Notes: generated by a model not told the origin, from the letters alone. A stretch of DNA of 48,206 nt from Sarcina sp. DSM 11001 (GCF_900101015.1 NZ_FNFZ01000026.1:1-48206), one strand, 5' to 3'. Shown: positions 16,301-24,572, counted from the first letter of the stretch. Translations and numbers: made by a program.

Positions 16301-19300
16301 ATCATTATGATGTCAGCTATGAGTGGTTCTATGACGAGAATGCCTTCCGGATCACGGAAAATCAGAACGGGAATAACGTCGAGATCCACGACGGCGGGTC
16401 CGGATCCGGAAATACTTTTACCATTTTGCGGCGCGGAGACTGGGACAGCGGATTCAGCATCCGGGCTGTCTGGACCGATGAGGAAGGTAATCGCCAGGAG
16501 GCGCAGACAAACCACCAGGTGCTGCGCAGGGACTACAATATCCGGTTTGAGGAGCATGATGTCGATTTCTATACGGATGCGGCAGAAATCCCCGGGCTGG
16601 TACTTAATACAGAGAATCTCGGAGAGGGCTGGCAGGACAGGTTTGACCTGGTTATAACGGCCGGACACTGGGATTATGACCACTGGGAGGACATGCTGGA
16701 TGAGAGCGATTACACAGTGACGGAGACAGACGGCGCTGTCCGGATCGCCCTGACAGAGGAATATCTGGCTTCTGTGAAGGACAACGACGATCCCCGCTTT
16801 GTCGCGGAAGTCTATCTCAAAGACGCGGAACACAACGAGGACAATCGCCTGAGTGATACAGACGCCTGGTACCACGTCAGGGAAGCCCGCGCTGATTATG
16901 ACCGGGAGTGGGACCGCGACATGCTGCCCGGCTGGGACGGGACTGTGGGCAGCTCCTACAGCTGCCGGGTCGAAAACAGCCAGTATCCGGACGGGGAGGA
17001 CATCTGGTACAGAGTCCTGAATGTCGAAGTTATCCGCGACGATCCATGGGAAGGCGAAGACGGAAAAGTCATTACGGATTTCCACAGGGATCAGAGTGAC
17101 GATGATTACTGGTGGTATTACCGCGTGGAGCACTGCGGCGAAGCCGTCCTGAAGGTCACCTATGAGGACATCGACGGTGAAGAGAAGAGCTATGAATTTG
17201 CCCTTCATGTCGCTGGTGATGTCTACAGCGTTCACATGGACAGTGAAGGACATGAATGGAATGCCTTCCCCGGAGGGACCCTTGAGCTCTTTGCGGAAGC
17301 ATATCGCGAGTACCTGGACGAAAATGGAGACCAGCACAGTACGACAGAGGGGATGGGCTATCTCTGGTCCATCGAGGAAGGCGATGCCTTTGCGTCCATT
17401 GAGCAGCATGCGGACGATCCCTCCAGAGCGACCCTGAGCTTCAATGAACTGCCTGCAGGCAGGGATTGGATCGATGAGGGTGTGCGGGTCGCAGTGAAAG
17501 TGCTCGATTCGGATGGAAACGAGACGGGCACCCGTCAGGACATGACCTTCTGGGTGCGCAGCGAGTATACGGAGATTTGGCCCCTTGAGCTTGACAGCAA
17601 TCTGGACGTGGGTCAGAGCATCGAGGATCAGAAATTTGAAGTCCGCCGCTATGTCCTGGGCCAGGACGGCTACGAGGTTCTGGACAATGTCGGCTATCAC
17701 TGGGAATTCATCGATAGAAGTGCCGTCCGCATTACGGAGATGAGGGACGGCGCCGCGGCAGAGCTCGACAACGGCGAGGCCGCCTCCGGCGATACATTCA
17801 CCATCACCCGCCGGCGCGAGTGGCAGATCGGGTTTGAACTGCGCGCGGTCTGGAATGAAGACGGCGGAGAGAGAGAAATCCGGAATCGCTACCAGTTTGA
17901 AGAAAAACACTATGATGACATGTTTGAGAACGGAGATGACGACACGATTAACGACGACGAGGAGAAGACCTTTGCCCTGCATCCGCAGACAGTCGGCAAT
18001 TTCGGCGGCGATGTGATCCTGATCGTCAACTACAGAGCGGCTGACAGCAGGGAAGACCTGGGAGACCGGCTGAACGGTCTGAACGAGGGGACAGATTATA
18101 TCATTGACGAAGAAGGAGCCGTCTTTGTCAATATGACGGGAGAGGAGTACTCCTTCGGCCGGGATGGGAGATCCGTCATTGTCAACGGCGACCGCGTCGA
18201 ACGCATCCTCCGCAGATCCGTCTGTGCCGACAGCAGATTTAAAAACGAATTTTATATCGGAGCCCTGCTGTTTAACGAAGGAGAGATGATCAGCCAGAGA
18301 TGGTGCAGGGTCGAACTGAACCGGACGGGCAAGAGCATTCAGGAAATCTCCGCGAATAATGTCACGATGACCTTCTTTGACAGTCCGACGGCAAAGGTGA
18401 CCGGAGCCAGGGGTGCCCTGTCCTTTGAGAGCAGTGACGAGCGCATCGTAAAGGTCGATCGCTCGACCGGTAAGCTCACGCCTGTCAGGGCGGGTACAGC
18501 TACGATCACAGTCAAGGCTGCCGCGACTAATGACTACAGGCTCGGACGCACTACCTTCCAGGCCAAAGTCACAAAGCTAAACCTGTCGAAGGCCAGGATC
18601 ACGACAAATGCTCCTTCCACGGGCTACACCTATAACGGAAAAGTCCAGAAACCGTCTACGGTGACAGTGACCTACAACGGCCGTACCTTTGTCTCCGGTA
18701 CGGACTATACCGTCGCTTATCCAAAGGATGTCACCTTCGCCGGCACGAAGACCATTACCGTCACCGCCAAGAGCAGCAAGCTCACCGGATCCGGGACAGT
18801 CACCTATAAGATCAACAAGGCTGCCCAGAAGCTCGCCGTGAAGACCGGCAGCACCACGGCGGCAGCGGCGGCAGCCACGAAGACCACGACGACCGTCACA
18901 GTGCCAGTCGGCGGAAAGATCGTCTGCGCCGTGACGGGCTCAAAGGCCAACATCTCTCCTTCCTCCGATAAAACCTATGCCACTACAGGATCGCTGGATC
19001 AGACGAAGAAGACCTTTGCCGTCAAGGGCGTCAAGGTGGGCTCCATCAAGCTCAAGATCACTTCCGCCGCCGCTGACAATTTCAACAAGACGACGCTTGA
19101 GGTGACCCTCAACATCGTCCCCGCCGCCACGTCGAGCCTGAAGGCGGAAAACCTGGCGACAGGTTTCAAACTCACCTGGGCTAAGGTGGCCGGCGCGACG
19201 GGCTATTATGTCTACCGCGGCAGCACTAAGATCGCCACCATCAAGAAAAACGCGACCGTGACCTACACCGACAAGGATGCCAACACCAACGGCACCAAGT

Positions 19301-19677
19301 ACACCTACAAGATCGTGCCTTACGCCACCCTGGGCGGCAAAGCAGTTGCCAGCACGGCAACGGCAAGGACCTTGACGACCTATCGCCTGAGCCGGCCCGC
19401 GGCCCCCTCCCTCACTAACAGTGCAGCAGGAAAGATGACCGTCAAGTGGGCGAAAAATGCCAAATCCACCGGCTATCAGGTGCAGTACGATCTCAAGAGT
19501 GATTTCAGTAGTAAAAAGACCGTCAACATCAGCTCGGCAGCTACAGTGTCCACCGCTATAGCAAAGCTCACAAAGAACAAGACCTATTACGTCCGCATCC
19601 GCAGCGTGAAGAAGGTCGGTTCCACGACCTACATCTCCGCCTGGAGCGCAGTTAAGAACATCAAGATTACAAAGTGA
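13357..19677 (+). CDS. Giant secreted multidomain protein (BIG2-like, FN3)
   Basis: 2106 residues, start set by AAAGGAGG. Signal peptide residues 1-29 (LSILLSCVLTFSTISFSAVSV, cleavage near YAEEG), then an acidic Ala/Glu stretch. The middle is built from long repeated modules: module A near residues 342 and 1065 (VDF...DAAE...LVLNTE...GW/DWQ), module B near 710 and 1177 (MLPGWDG...YSCR), module C near 470, 945 and 1408 (W-F/E-D...FTI..R..W). The C-terminal part has a BIG2-like domain (about 1688-1735), an MBG-like segment (about 1758-1825) and two fibronectin type III domains (about 1926-2106). No LPXTG motif or anchor is visible, so it is either released or held non-covalently. An adhesin or surface-layer role is inferred. 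Confidence 0.85.
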   Translation: MYFKRALSILLSCVLTFSTISFSAVSVYAEEGGDEAVGIVLEEEAAEEPEAVPAAAAAVEEGEPEEADDDAMSQGEEGDYFVILNCVDGHGVVCPGEEVFLEAKAWHWTPHEVIRDGFLYKWEIVNIETTGAGNGTVSFKDGIEGKIGDYPTATLEFGGVPDMEACDHDESNFEYIVTVRVTVYDGTDESGNPIERASDEISGIALKDEYFEITPHNFDQLRIGESAVVPFSFIYYSYYIADKYGQVSDLSWSFEYDDTVFEIFDPEGNLVDPTGENAVPASEDVTEFTIRRIAQGELNGRVTANFTYVDHNGTLHDIGEQYSEDVHYWPLNDEDYPISFEEYDVDFNSDAAEPGELVLNTEGLGEDWQEKLELAVTAGHWDHEDGIYVDQLVDSAYTVNVSEEGGTVRIAYTNDYLEEVRALSRDDHVRFYVDVYQKGADHTEANRISRTDGWLRVHPAGSSQSEGSESHLWTGNLEPGLEVGQEQAVTCEVRSYPGADGAEYDVCDNVSYDWFYDDKAVRIYDENGVQVKNGNESQSSMGPAITWDGPRTFTIYRRRQWETDIRLVVCWNVGQDEPRWESKVFHLDGRDYFLRIDDMDDDRVYSDGNRAFPLQTEGLPDGAVYGTDYMIDTTVGLRNSDDFEETFTEGVDYTCDGQNLILCGDKIAARGLEDDQMFSADLMLSLKSTRAENGWENVWVEPRDFRFREARVDYEADRERDRSMLPGWDGMVKACYSCRIENSEHPDGEEVWYSVRDVEVVRDEPWEGEDGDVVTEFRRNQNDYNADDYSWYYRVGHCGEADLKVTYEDIDGQEQSYVFTLHVGRDVYNVYMDSTGRERDVLPGATIELFAEASREFLDENDDYHSSGEGMGYAWSFEYGGEYADIEVHADDPSRATLRFTDLPEEGDWDHYDVRVGVRVLDAEGNETEGYDATSFRICRDYAVVWPLLFDRNMEVGDSVENQKFETRYFAMGQDGYKLIDDHYDVSYEWFYDENAFRITENQNGNNVEIHDGGSGSGNTFTILRRGDWDSGFSIRAVWTDEEGNRQEAQTNHQVLRRDYNIRFEEHDVDFYTDAAEIPGLVLNTENLGEGWQDRFDLVITAGHWDYDHWEDMLDESDYTVTETDGAVRIALTEEYLASVKDNDDPRFVAEVYLKDAEHNEDNRLSDTDAWYHVREARADYDREWDRDMLPGWDGTVGSSYSCRVENSQYPDGEDIWYRVLNVEVIRDDPWEGEDGKVITDFHRDQSDDDYWWYYRVEHCGEAVLKVTYEDIDGEEKSYEFALHVAGDVYSVHMDSEGHEWNAFPGGTLELFAEAYREYLDENGDQHSTTEGMGYLWSIEEGDAFASIEQHADDPSRATLSFNELPAGRDWIDEGVRVAVKVLDSDGNETGTRQDMTFWVRSEYTEIWPLELDSNLDVGQSIEDQKFEVRRYVLGQDGYEVLDNVGYHWEFIDRSAVRITEMRDGAAAELDNGEAASGDTFTITRRREWQIGFELRAVWNEDGGEREIRNRYQFEEKHYDDMFENGDDDTINDDEEKTFALHPQTVGNFGGDVILIVNYRAADSREDLGDRLNGLNEGTDYIIDEEGAVFVNMTGEEYSFGRDGRSVIVNGDRVERILRRSVCADSRFKNEFYIGALLFNEGEMISQRWCRVELNRTGKSIQEISANNVTMTFFDSPTAKVTGARGALSFESSDERIVKVDRSTGKLTPVRAGTATITVKAAATNDYRLGRTTFQAKVTKLNLSKARITTNAPSTGYTYNGKVQKPSTVTVTYNGRTFVSGTDYTVAYPKDVTFAGTKTITVTAKSSKLTGSGTVTYKINKAAQKLAVKTGSTTAAAAAATKTTTTVTVPVGGKIVCAVTGSKANISPSSDKTYATTGSLDQTKKTFAVKGVKVGSIKLKITSAAADNFNKTTLEVTLNIVPAATSSLKAENLATGFKLTWAKVAGATGYYVYRGSTKIATIKKNATVTYTDKDANTNGTKYTYKIVPYATLGGKAVASTATARTLTTYRLSRPAAPSLTNSAAGKMTVKWAKNAKSTGYQVQYDLKSDFSSKKTVNISSAATVSTAIAKLTKNKTYYVRIRSVKKVGSTTYISAWSAVKNIKITK

Positions 19678-19816
19678 TGATAAGATACGGAGAGGCTTTT
19701 TGACGCAGATCTCGGGAAATCAGGCAAGCAAGATGTATAGATTAATTCGTGATAGCTCCTAAGCATTGCGGAAAAGCCGAGTGAACGTCGTGCCTGCACG
19801 AACGCTCTGAGGCCTT

Positions 19817-19848
19817 GACACAGCAGACCGCTTGCGGTCTGCTGTGTC
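19817..19848 (+). terminator. Hairpin after the giant secreted protein gene
   Basis: Perfect 14-bp stem GACACAGCAGACCG with its complement around the loop CTTG. No T-tract follows, so it may be a processing or pausing hairpin rather than a classical terminator. Confidence 0.6.
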
Positions 19849-19975
19849 CGCAGACATGAGGAAAGAGCCTGGGAAGTCATTATCTCAATGTCCGCAGATA
19901 TGAGGAAGGAGCCTGGCAAGTCCTTATCTCAATGGGGACAAATATGCTGTGTCCGCAGACATGAAGAAGGAGCCG
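19845..19975. repeat. 44-bp tandem repeat, two full units and a partial one
   Basis: Units start at 19845 and 19889 (TGTCCGCAGACATGAGGAAA... and TGTCCGCAGATATGAGGAAG...). A third, partial unit TGTCCGCAGACATGAAGAAG begins at about 19949, after a short insertion. The array ends just before the next gene. Confidence 0.9.
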
Positions 19976-19989
19976 GGGGATGGAGAAGG

Positions 19990-20565
19990 ATGAGGATACG
20001 TATCCACAGACAGGAAATAAACCGCATTCTGGGTGGAAAATACGGCAGCCTTCACAGGGAATTTCTGGGAATGGATATTTCAGGGCGGAGAATAGATCCC
20101 ATCGACCGGAACGTTTTTTATGTCAGCTACAAGGATCCGGTCGGGTGGAACATGTTTCAAAACGATGCTCCCGCCCTGTGTGATTTCAGAAAAGGGTTTA
20201 TCTACTGCTACCATGATCAGGGGCTGCCGCTGACAGAGCCCCGTCTGGTACATGAATTTGTCCACCGGGCAGCGAGGTTTCAGCTCTCGATCGGTGTGTG
20301 GTCCTCCGGGGTTCTGGTCAACGAAGCCTGGAGCCGGGTCAACGAGGCACTGACCGAATATCTGACAAGTCTCATCTGCGGAGAGCAATATGATAAACTG
20401 AAAAATCCTGAGAACAGATATCTGATCTATCTGCCGGCCGTGCGGGGAGTGGAAAAGGAAATGGGGAGAGATGCGCTTGTTCATGCCTATATGGACCATG
20501 ACGTCAGGAAACTGGAACCCTTTATCACCCTGGCGGGAAACAGCGGGAAATTCAGATTCAAGTGA
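19990..20565 (+). CDS. Small HEXXH (zincin-like) protein
   Basis: 191 residues. The strongest feature is LVHEFVHRA, with HEFVH at residues 88-92, followed by NEAWSRVNEALTEYLTSL. Glu119 in NEALTEYL has the spacing and setting of a third zinc ligand in gluzincin peptidases. No signal peptide or membrane helix, so it would be cytoplasmic. The ATG at 19990 is chosen because a GGAG lies a few bases upstream and the in-frame extension is made of tandem-repeat sequence; the true start is not certain. Not assigned to a named family. It might process the protein encoded just upstream or downstream, but no sequence evidence shows this. Confidence 0.6.
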   Translation: MRIRIHRQEINRILGGKYGSLHREFLGMDISGRRIDPIDRNVFYVSYKDPVGWNMFQNDAPALCDFRKGFIYCYHDQGLPLTEPRLVHEFVHRAARFQLSIGVWSSGVLVNEAWSRVNEALTEYLTSLICGEQYDKLKNPENRYLIYLPAVRGVEKEMGRDALVHAYMDHDVRKLEPFITLAGNSGKFRFK

Positions 20566-20691
20566 GTAAATGTTAAAATATCAGCATTAATGCGTACCCG
20601 CTGTGGTATAATAATACCGATATGTCTGGAGTTGAAGCGTCATGACACGCAGACGATTGCTGCGTTATGTTTCTTTGAAAGGAGGACTCGT

Positions 20692-21294
20692 ATGAATCTG
20701 CTGCAATTACTTTTGGGGGCGATGACTACTCAGTCGTCAGTCGGCTCTGTTTCCGGAAAGACAGGTCTGTCCAACAAACAGATCCAGAAGCTGATGATGC
20801 TGGCGATCCCGCTTCTGCTCAAGTACATGACAGGCAATGCCACCAGCTCGGGGAGCGGCGCACTGTCCCTTCTGGGCGCCCTGTCCCAGCACACAAATAA
20901 AAAAGACATGGCCCAACAGCTCAATGACGCGGATGAAGATGACGGCGAAAAGATCATCGGCCACATCCTGGGCAATAACGAGAAGAAGGTGGAACACGAT
21001 CTCGCAGCCCAGACCGGCCTCAATGAAGCCCAGATCAAGCAGGTGCTTTCCATCATGGCTCCCGCCCTCATGAGCGGCGTCTCCGAAGCCGCCACTGCTT
21101 CGGCCGCTTCCGGAAAGCCGGCCGCTGCTGCGGCCCCGGCATCTCCTCTGGAGGCTCTTGCAGGTTCCGGCATTTTCGGCGCCCTCTTTGGCGGTGGAAA
21201 GAAAAACGATTCCGCAAACCAGAAAGAGAATGACGGCGCTGCTGACGGGACAGCCCTCCTGCAGGCGCTGCTCAAAGCCGGCAATAAGAAATAA
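20692..21294 (+). CDS. DUF937 family protein
   Basis: 200 residues resembling DUF937: N-terminal MNLLQLLLGAMTTQSSVGSV, then a helical repeat LSNKQIQKLMMLAIPLLLKYM and a second similar one, LNEAQIKQVLSIMAPALMSGV. An Ala/Pro-rich linker and a short C-terminal helix (DGTALLQALLKA) follow. Function of the family is unknown. AAAGGAGG precedes the ATG. It converges on the SRAP gene with only five bases between stop codons; a terminator for this gene lies inside the SRAP coding region. Confidence 0.8.
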   Translation: MNLLQLLLGAMTTQSSVGSVSGKTGLSNKQIQKLMMLAIPLLLKYMTGNATSSGSGALSLLGALSQHTNKKDMAQQLNDADEDDGEKIIGHILGNNEKKVEHDLAAQTGLNEAQIKQVLSIMAPALMSGVSEAATASAASGKPAAAAAPASPLEALAGSGIFGALFGGGKKNDSANQKENDGAADGTALLQALLKAGNKK

Positions 21295-21299
21295 AGCCA

Positions 21300-21929
21300 T
21301 CATTTTGTAAAAATCATATCCGTGCGTGCGCGCCCGGCGATCGTCTTAACGGTCGCCGGGTCTGTTTTTGGATCGATCCAGGCAGCCGCATCCCGGGCAT
21401 TCAGAATCACCGGCATCCTGTCGTGGATGAAAAGGATCTCTTCGGCGGCCTCCCTGGTCAGGATCGTGAAGTGCGGGATGAGCATACCGTCTTTTTCTTC
21501 CATCCGATACATGCCTGCCAGAAGCGTGATCGTCTCCCCCTGCGGCTGGATCGTGTATCTGTCCCCGGTCTTTTTCTTTCCGTCCGGAGACTGAAAATGC
21601 TCCCACTCATAATACCAGGACGCGGGCACGATACAGCGCCTGCGCTCCCACGACTCGCGGAAGGTCGGTTTCTGCCCGGCTGTCTCGACCCTGGCGTTGA
21701 ACAGCAGAGACGACCGTCCGGAAAATCCCCAGACCATGGGGAACACAGTCCTTTGACCATGCTGATTGGGAGCAGAGACAACAGCGATATCTGTCGGCCT
21801 CACCTCTCCGGACGTAACCAGCGGCCTTCCCAGCTGGCTGACCATCCTGCGCCCGAGCGCGGAATGGCGGGCGGCCTCCACAAAAGGCCTCAGCTCCGGT
21901 GATTCTTCCATAAAATATCGATAACACAT
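21300..21929 (-). CDS. SRAP domain protein (YedK/HMCES-type)
   Basis: 209 residues. The start at 21929 gives MCYRYF, placing the catalytic Cys at position 2, as required for the SRAP active site that crosslinks to abasic sites in single-stranded DNA. Further family marks are FNARVET, RRCIVPASWYYEW (catalytic Glu) and IHDRMPVIL (active-site His). The role is protection of abasic sites, often SOS-associated. An extended frame upstream would bury the Cys and is rejected. The length is typical of bacterial members. Confidence 0.92.
   Translation of the reverse strand: MCYRYFMEESPELRPFVEAARHSALGRRMVSQLGRPLVTSGEVRPTDIAVVSAPNQHGQRTVFPMVWGFSGRSSLLFNARVETAGQKPTFRESWERRRCIVPASWYYEWEHFQSPDGKKKTGDRYTIQPQGETITLLAGMYRMEEKDGMLIPHFTILTREAAEEILFIHDRMPVILNARDAAAWIDPKTDPATVKTIAGRARTDMIFTK
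21333..21369 (+). terminator. Terminator of the DUF937 gene inside the SRAP gene
   Basis: CCCGGCGA at 21333-21340 pairs with TCGCCGGG at 21353-21360, followed by TCTGTTTTT. It lies within the 3' coding part of the converging SRAP gene, so the two transcripts overlap. Confidence 0.65.
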
Positions 21930-22012
21930 ACCTGTGATCCTTTCCCTGGAGACTACACACGGCAGTTGTGAAGTCACGATAATGCGACAGTAGTTTTTTC
22001 CGGCTCTTCCAG

Positions 22013-22191
22013 TGTCAGACGTACACGATGTCTGTGTCGCCTGAGACCCGGTTGAATGGGCAATCGGAGCTGTCGTGACCGGGTGTCAGAAGTACACGAT
22101 ATCCGCGTCGCCTGAGCCCCCCCCCAATCACCGTCATCGTCCTGAACATAGCCATGTGTCAGACGTACACGATGTCCGCATCGCCTGAGAC
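22013..22191. repeat. 72-bp direct repeats of a gene 3' end
   Basis: TCAGACGTACACGATGTC and the following bases to CGCCTGAG occur at 22015, 22086 (slightly diverged) and 22159. The copy at 22159 is the stop codon and last codons (SGDADIVYV) of the minus-strand membrane protein gene; the other two lie outside it. The sequence between copies is only partly conserved. Confidence 0.9.
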
Positions 22192-22704
22192 CCTGCTCAG
22201 GATATAGTTTCTAACGAAGGACATGTCCTTAGGCGAGACATAGACGCGCATGGTCCCAAATCGTCCCTTCAGTTTGATGTATCTCGGCGTCAGAGTCACT
22301 TTTTTTGCCTTTTTGAAATAAAAATACTCCGAGGATTGACCTTCTCCCGTTTGTATAAAGGTGTCGCACATTGTATAAATCTCCCCGGGAGAATCGACCA
22401 AAAGCGTGCTGAGGCCGAAGACAAGGATGGAGATCAGCATGAAAACTGCCGCGCATAGGAAAAAGACGTATATGCTTGCCGGAATATCATTTAGAGTATA
22501 ATTTATTGGAGTACCGTTAAATGTACCGTTAAATATGGAAAGGAATACCCCGAAGGCAAGAATAAACACTGCGATTATGGCGCATGCGGTAAATCCGGTT
22601 TTGAGGCGGCTCAGCTCATATTTCCTTTCTGTATCCTGTCTCCAGCAGTAGCAGCTGTCGCTCTGGAGAGTGACACGGTCAGTATACTGTCTGAATCTGG
22701 ACAT
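22159..22704 (-). CDS. Two-helix membrane protein, YcxB-like tail
   Basis: 181 residues. Two transmembrane segments at about residues 35-60 (FTACAIIAVFILAFGVFLSIF) and 73-100 (ASIYVFFLCAAVFMLISILVFG), then a hydrophilic C-terminal domain (FKKAKKVTLTPRYIKLKGRFG...YVSPKDMSFVRNYI) resembling the PH-like domain of YcxB-type proteins. The latter assignment is tentative. GGGAGG precedes the ATG. It stands alone. Confidence 0.7.
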   Translation of the reverse strand: MSRFRQYTDRVTLQSDSCYCWRQDTERKYELSRLKTGFTACAIIAVFILAFGVFLSIFNGTFNGTPINYTLNDIPASIYVFFLCAAVFMLISILVFGLSTLLVDSPGEIYTMCDTFIQTGEGQSSEYFYFKKAKKVTLTPRYIKLKGRFGTMRVYVSPKDMSFVRNYILSRVSGDADIVYV

Positions 22705-22757
22705 GGCAGTCCTCCCTTTTTAATGACCATACATTATTTGCCTGGTAAATCTTCTTA

Positions 22758-22791
22758 ATTATACCATATCTGGGAGTCAGATGGCTGACTC
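22758..22791 (-). promoter_or_regulatory. Extended -10 promoter and palindrome
   Basis: On the minus strand TGGTATAAT (22758-22766) is an extended -10 element upstream of the two-helix membrane protein gene. A palindrome, GAGTCAG-ATGG-CTGACTC, lies at 22774-22791 in the -20 to -35 zone and could be an operator. Confidence 0.5.
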
Positions 22792-23025
22792 TCCACTGTT
22801 CCGGATTGGCCTGATCATCATGAATGCCCATTTTATTCTTTGTTTTGACGGTTTCTTTATATAATTTCGTGTACAATAATTGTATAAATGAGTGTATGAG
22901 GGACCCTTTTTTTGATTGTATCCGTTGTGCGGACGCAGGACATTGTACGGAATGACGGGGTTAATAAGGAAAGTCAGAAAGTGTGTACGATGCACATCAG
23001 CGCCCGGCAGACAGAGGGATGCATT

Positions 23026-23910
23026 ATGTTTAGTAAAGGGAAGTACAGGAGAAGGGCAGAGAAGCCGGATAATGATGAAGACGGATTCTGTTTCTTCTGC
23101 CGGTCTGTATTAAAAATAAATATGGAAATCACCGCATTTGTTGTGGTGTGTGCGATTATTTTTTCAATATTGACTCCGGGAAATCCTGTGTTGAACCGCT
23201 TCGCTCCGGTGCTGCCGGGGACGGAAGCGTGGGCTTATACTGGTTCAGGGTTCAACATTGGCAGTCAGACGGCTGCAGAGACGAACAGAGATATGAGCAG
23301 CCTTATGCAGGGAGATGAACAGGCTGCCAATAATCAGGCACCTGGAAATGTCGTGAACAGCGGTCAGGGTGAGAATATTGTGAATTCCCAGACTCCTGAG
23401 GGACTTGTGAACGGAGGTCAGCCGCAGGACGCTGTAAACGGCCAGTTCCCTGAGGGATACGTTAACGGAGGTCAGCCGCAGAATGCCGTGAATGGCCAGG
23501 TTCCTGAGGGATACGTTAACGATGGTCAGCCGCAGAATGCCGTGAATGGCCAGGTTCCTGAGGGATACGTTAACGATGGTCAGCCGCAGAATGCCGTGAA
23601 TGGCCAGGTTCCTGAGGGATACGTTAACGATGGTCAGCCGCAGAATGCCGTGAATGGCCAGGTTCCTGAGGGATACGTTAACGATGGTCAGCCGCAGAGC
23701 CCTGTGGAGGAAACGGAATTTTTCGGGAGAGCAAAAAATCCCACTGCCCTGCGCTCGCAGAAAGCGTTTGAGTCCGGAGTAGGTATTATTTATGCTCTCG
23801 CCTGCATGATGATCCTGATCGCTGCCTGGACAATGTTTCTGCAGGATTCCGGCAGCAACGGGCGTTTCAGGAGAAAAAGCCGCCGCAGGCGGAGGTTTTG
23901 GAGACGGTAA
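23026..23910 (+). CDS. Membrane protein with 18-residue tandem repeats
   Basis: About 294 residues. A basic, Cys-containing N-terminus is followed by a membrane segment (ITAFVVVCAIIFSI) and a Gly/Asn/Gln-rich region. There, six consecutive 18-residue units of type PEGYVNDGQPQNAVNGQV occur (about 23395-23700, 54-bp period; three units are nearly identical in DNA). A second membrane segment (VGIIYALACMMILIAAWTMF) and a very basic tail (RRKSRRRRRFWRR) end the protein. The repeats would form an exposed loop between two helices. No family recognised. The start is uncertain: the ATG at 23026 has only a weak site, and the frame is open back to 22912. Confidence 0.65.
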   Translation: MFSKGKYRRRAEKPDNDEDGFCFFCRSVLKINMEITAFVVVCAIIFSILTPGNPVLNRFAPVLPGTEAWAYTGSGFNIGSQTAAETNRDMSSLMQGDEQAANNQAPGNVVNSGQGENIVNSQTPEGLVNGGQPQDAVNGQFPEGYVNGGQPQNAVNGQVPEGYVNDGQPQNAVNGQVPEGYVNDGQPQNAVNGQVPEGYVNDGQPQNAVNGQVPEGYVNDGQPQSPVEETEFFGRAKNPTALRSQKAFESGVGIIYALACMMILIAAWTMFLQDSGSNGRFRRKSRRRRRFWRR

Positions 23911-24077
23911 GTAAGACGATTAAGCAAGCTCAGAAAAAAACGTAAGAGTGAGTAACAGCTTAAAATAAGAGTAAGAAATAGCTTAAAAAAAGAAAAAAGA
24001 AATCAGAAAAGGAAGAAAAAAGCAGACGGAAATATTCAAGACTCGCCCTGGAGTCTTGCGCAATGAAGAATAAACCA

Positions 24078-24106
24078 TTGAAATCTTTCAAAAGAGCGCT
24101 TATAAT
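24078..24106 (+). promoter_or_regulatory. Sigma-A-type promoter of the thiamine operon
   Basis: TTGAAA (24078-24083), a 17-base spacer and TATAAT (24101-24106). Transcription would begin near 24113, about 25 bases before the riboswitch. Confidence 0.85.
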
Positions 24107-24137
24107 AGCAAAAGATATGGTTTAGGTGTTTAAAAAC

Positions 24138-24230
24138 ACAAGAGGGGAGCTGGCAGTCAGCCGGCTGAGAGGAAACTGAGGATGTTTCGACCCGGAACCT
24201 GATTTGGGTAATGCCAACGTAGGGAAATAA
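24138..24230 (+). promoter_or_regulatory. TPP riboswitch (THI element)
   Basis: Order and spacing of conserved THI-element blocks: AGAGGGGAGC, then GGCTGAGA, then GACCC, GAACCTGATTTGGGTAATGC and CAACGTAGGGAA. It binds thiamine pyrophosphate and would switch off the downstream thiD-thiW-thiE/M genes, probably through the hairpin at 24243-24273. Confidence 0.95.
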
Positions 24231-24242
24231 ATCGCAGTTATG

Positions 24243-24273
24243 CGGGATGCCTTGCGCGGGCATCCCGTTTGTT
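24243..24273 (+). terminator. Riboswitch-linked terminator
   Basis: CGGGATGCC pairs with GGCATCCCG around a short loop, followed by TTTGTTC. It lies 12 bases after the TPP aptamer, as expected for transcriptional control by premature termination. Confidence 0.8.
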
Positions 24274-24572
24274 CATCTGTGAAACATTCATAAGGGCATT
24301 TGTGAAGCGTCTCAGGGGAATATCTGCAAAAGATTTGCAAAATGTCTGTAAGGGCATTTGCGAGATTATTGGAGGAGTATTTCCGAGGCGGCCGGGTGAT
24401 TTTTTTCAGGATGTTTGGATGAACAGAATCTGACTCCCCCTGTCCGGACCAGACTTCAGTCTGACCGGAGTGGGGAAAAGGAGGATAAACCAGTAAGCGG
24501 CCGATTGGGGGCACCACTTTCTGCCGCTATAGAAATGTAATGCTGATTCCTGTGAGAGAAAGGAGGAAGACA

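Larger units (their letters stand above)
19678..19989. other. Intergenic region with hairpin and tandem repeat
   Basis: Holds the probable terminator at 19817-19848 and a 44-bp tandem repeat. Frames in this stretch are repeat-derived. Confidence 0.5.
23911..24572. other. Leader region of the thiamine salvage operon
   Basis: Contains A-rich slipped repeats (23911-24010), the promoter, TPP riboswitch and terminator described separately, and two copies of AAGGGCATTTG (24291 and 24350). A further long imperfect hairpin at about 24437-24477 pairs CCCC-TCCGG-CCAGACT with AGTCTG-CCGGA-GGGG. No gene was found. Confidence 0.55.

Noticed and set aside
14626-17982. Minus-strand open frame of 1118 codons opposite the giant secreted protein
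   Set aside because: It lies entirely inside a gene with a clear signal peptide, repeats and ribosome-binding site. Antisense frames of this length arise from codon bias, and its translation shows no domain.
20730-21303. Two minus-strand frames opposite the DUF937 gene
   Set aside because: Both overlap a gene with a strong ribosome-binding site and a family match; they are composition shadows.
21930-21977. Upstream start for the SRAP gene
   Set aside because: It would add 16 residues before the Cys that must be at position 2 after removal of Met, so the internal ATG at 21929 is the real start.
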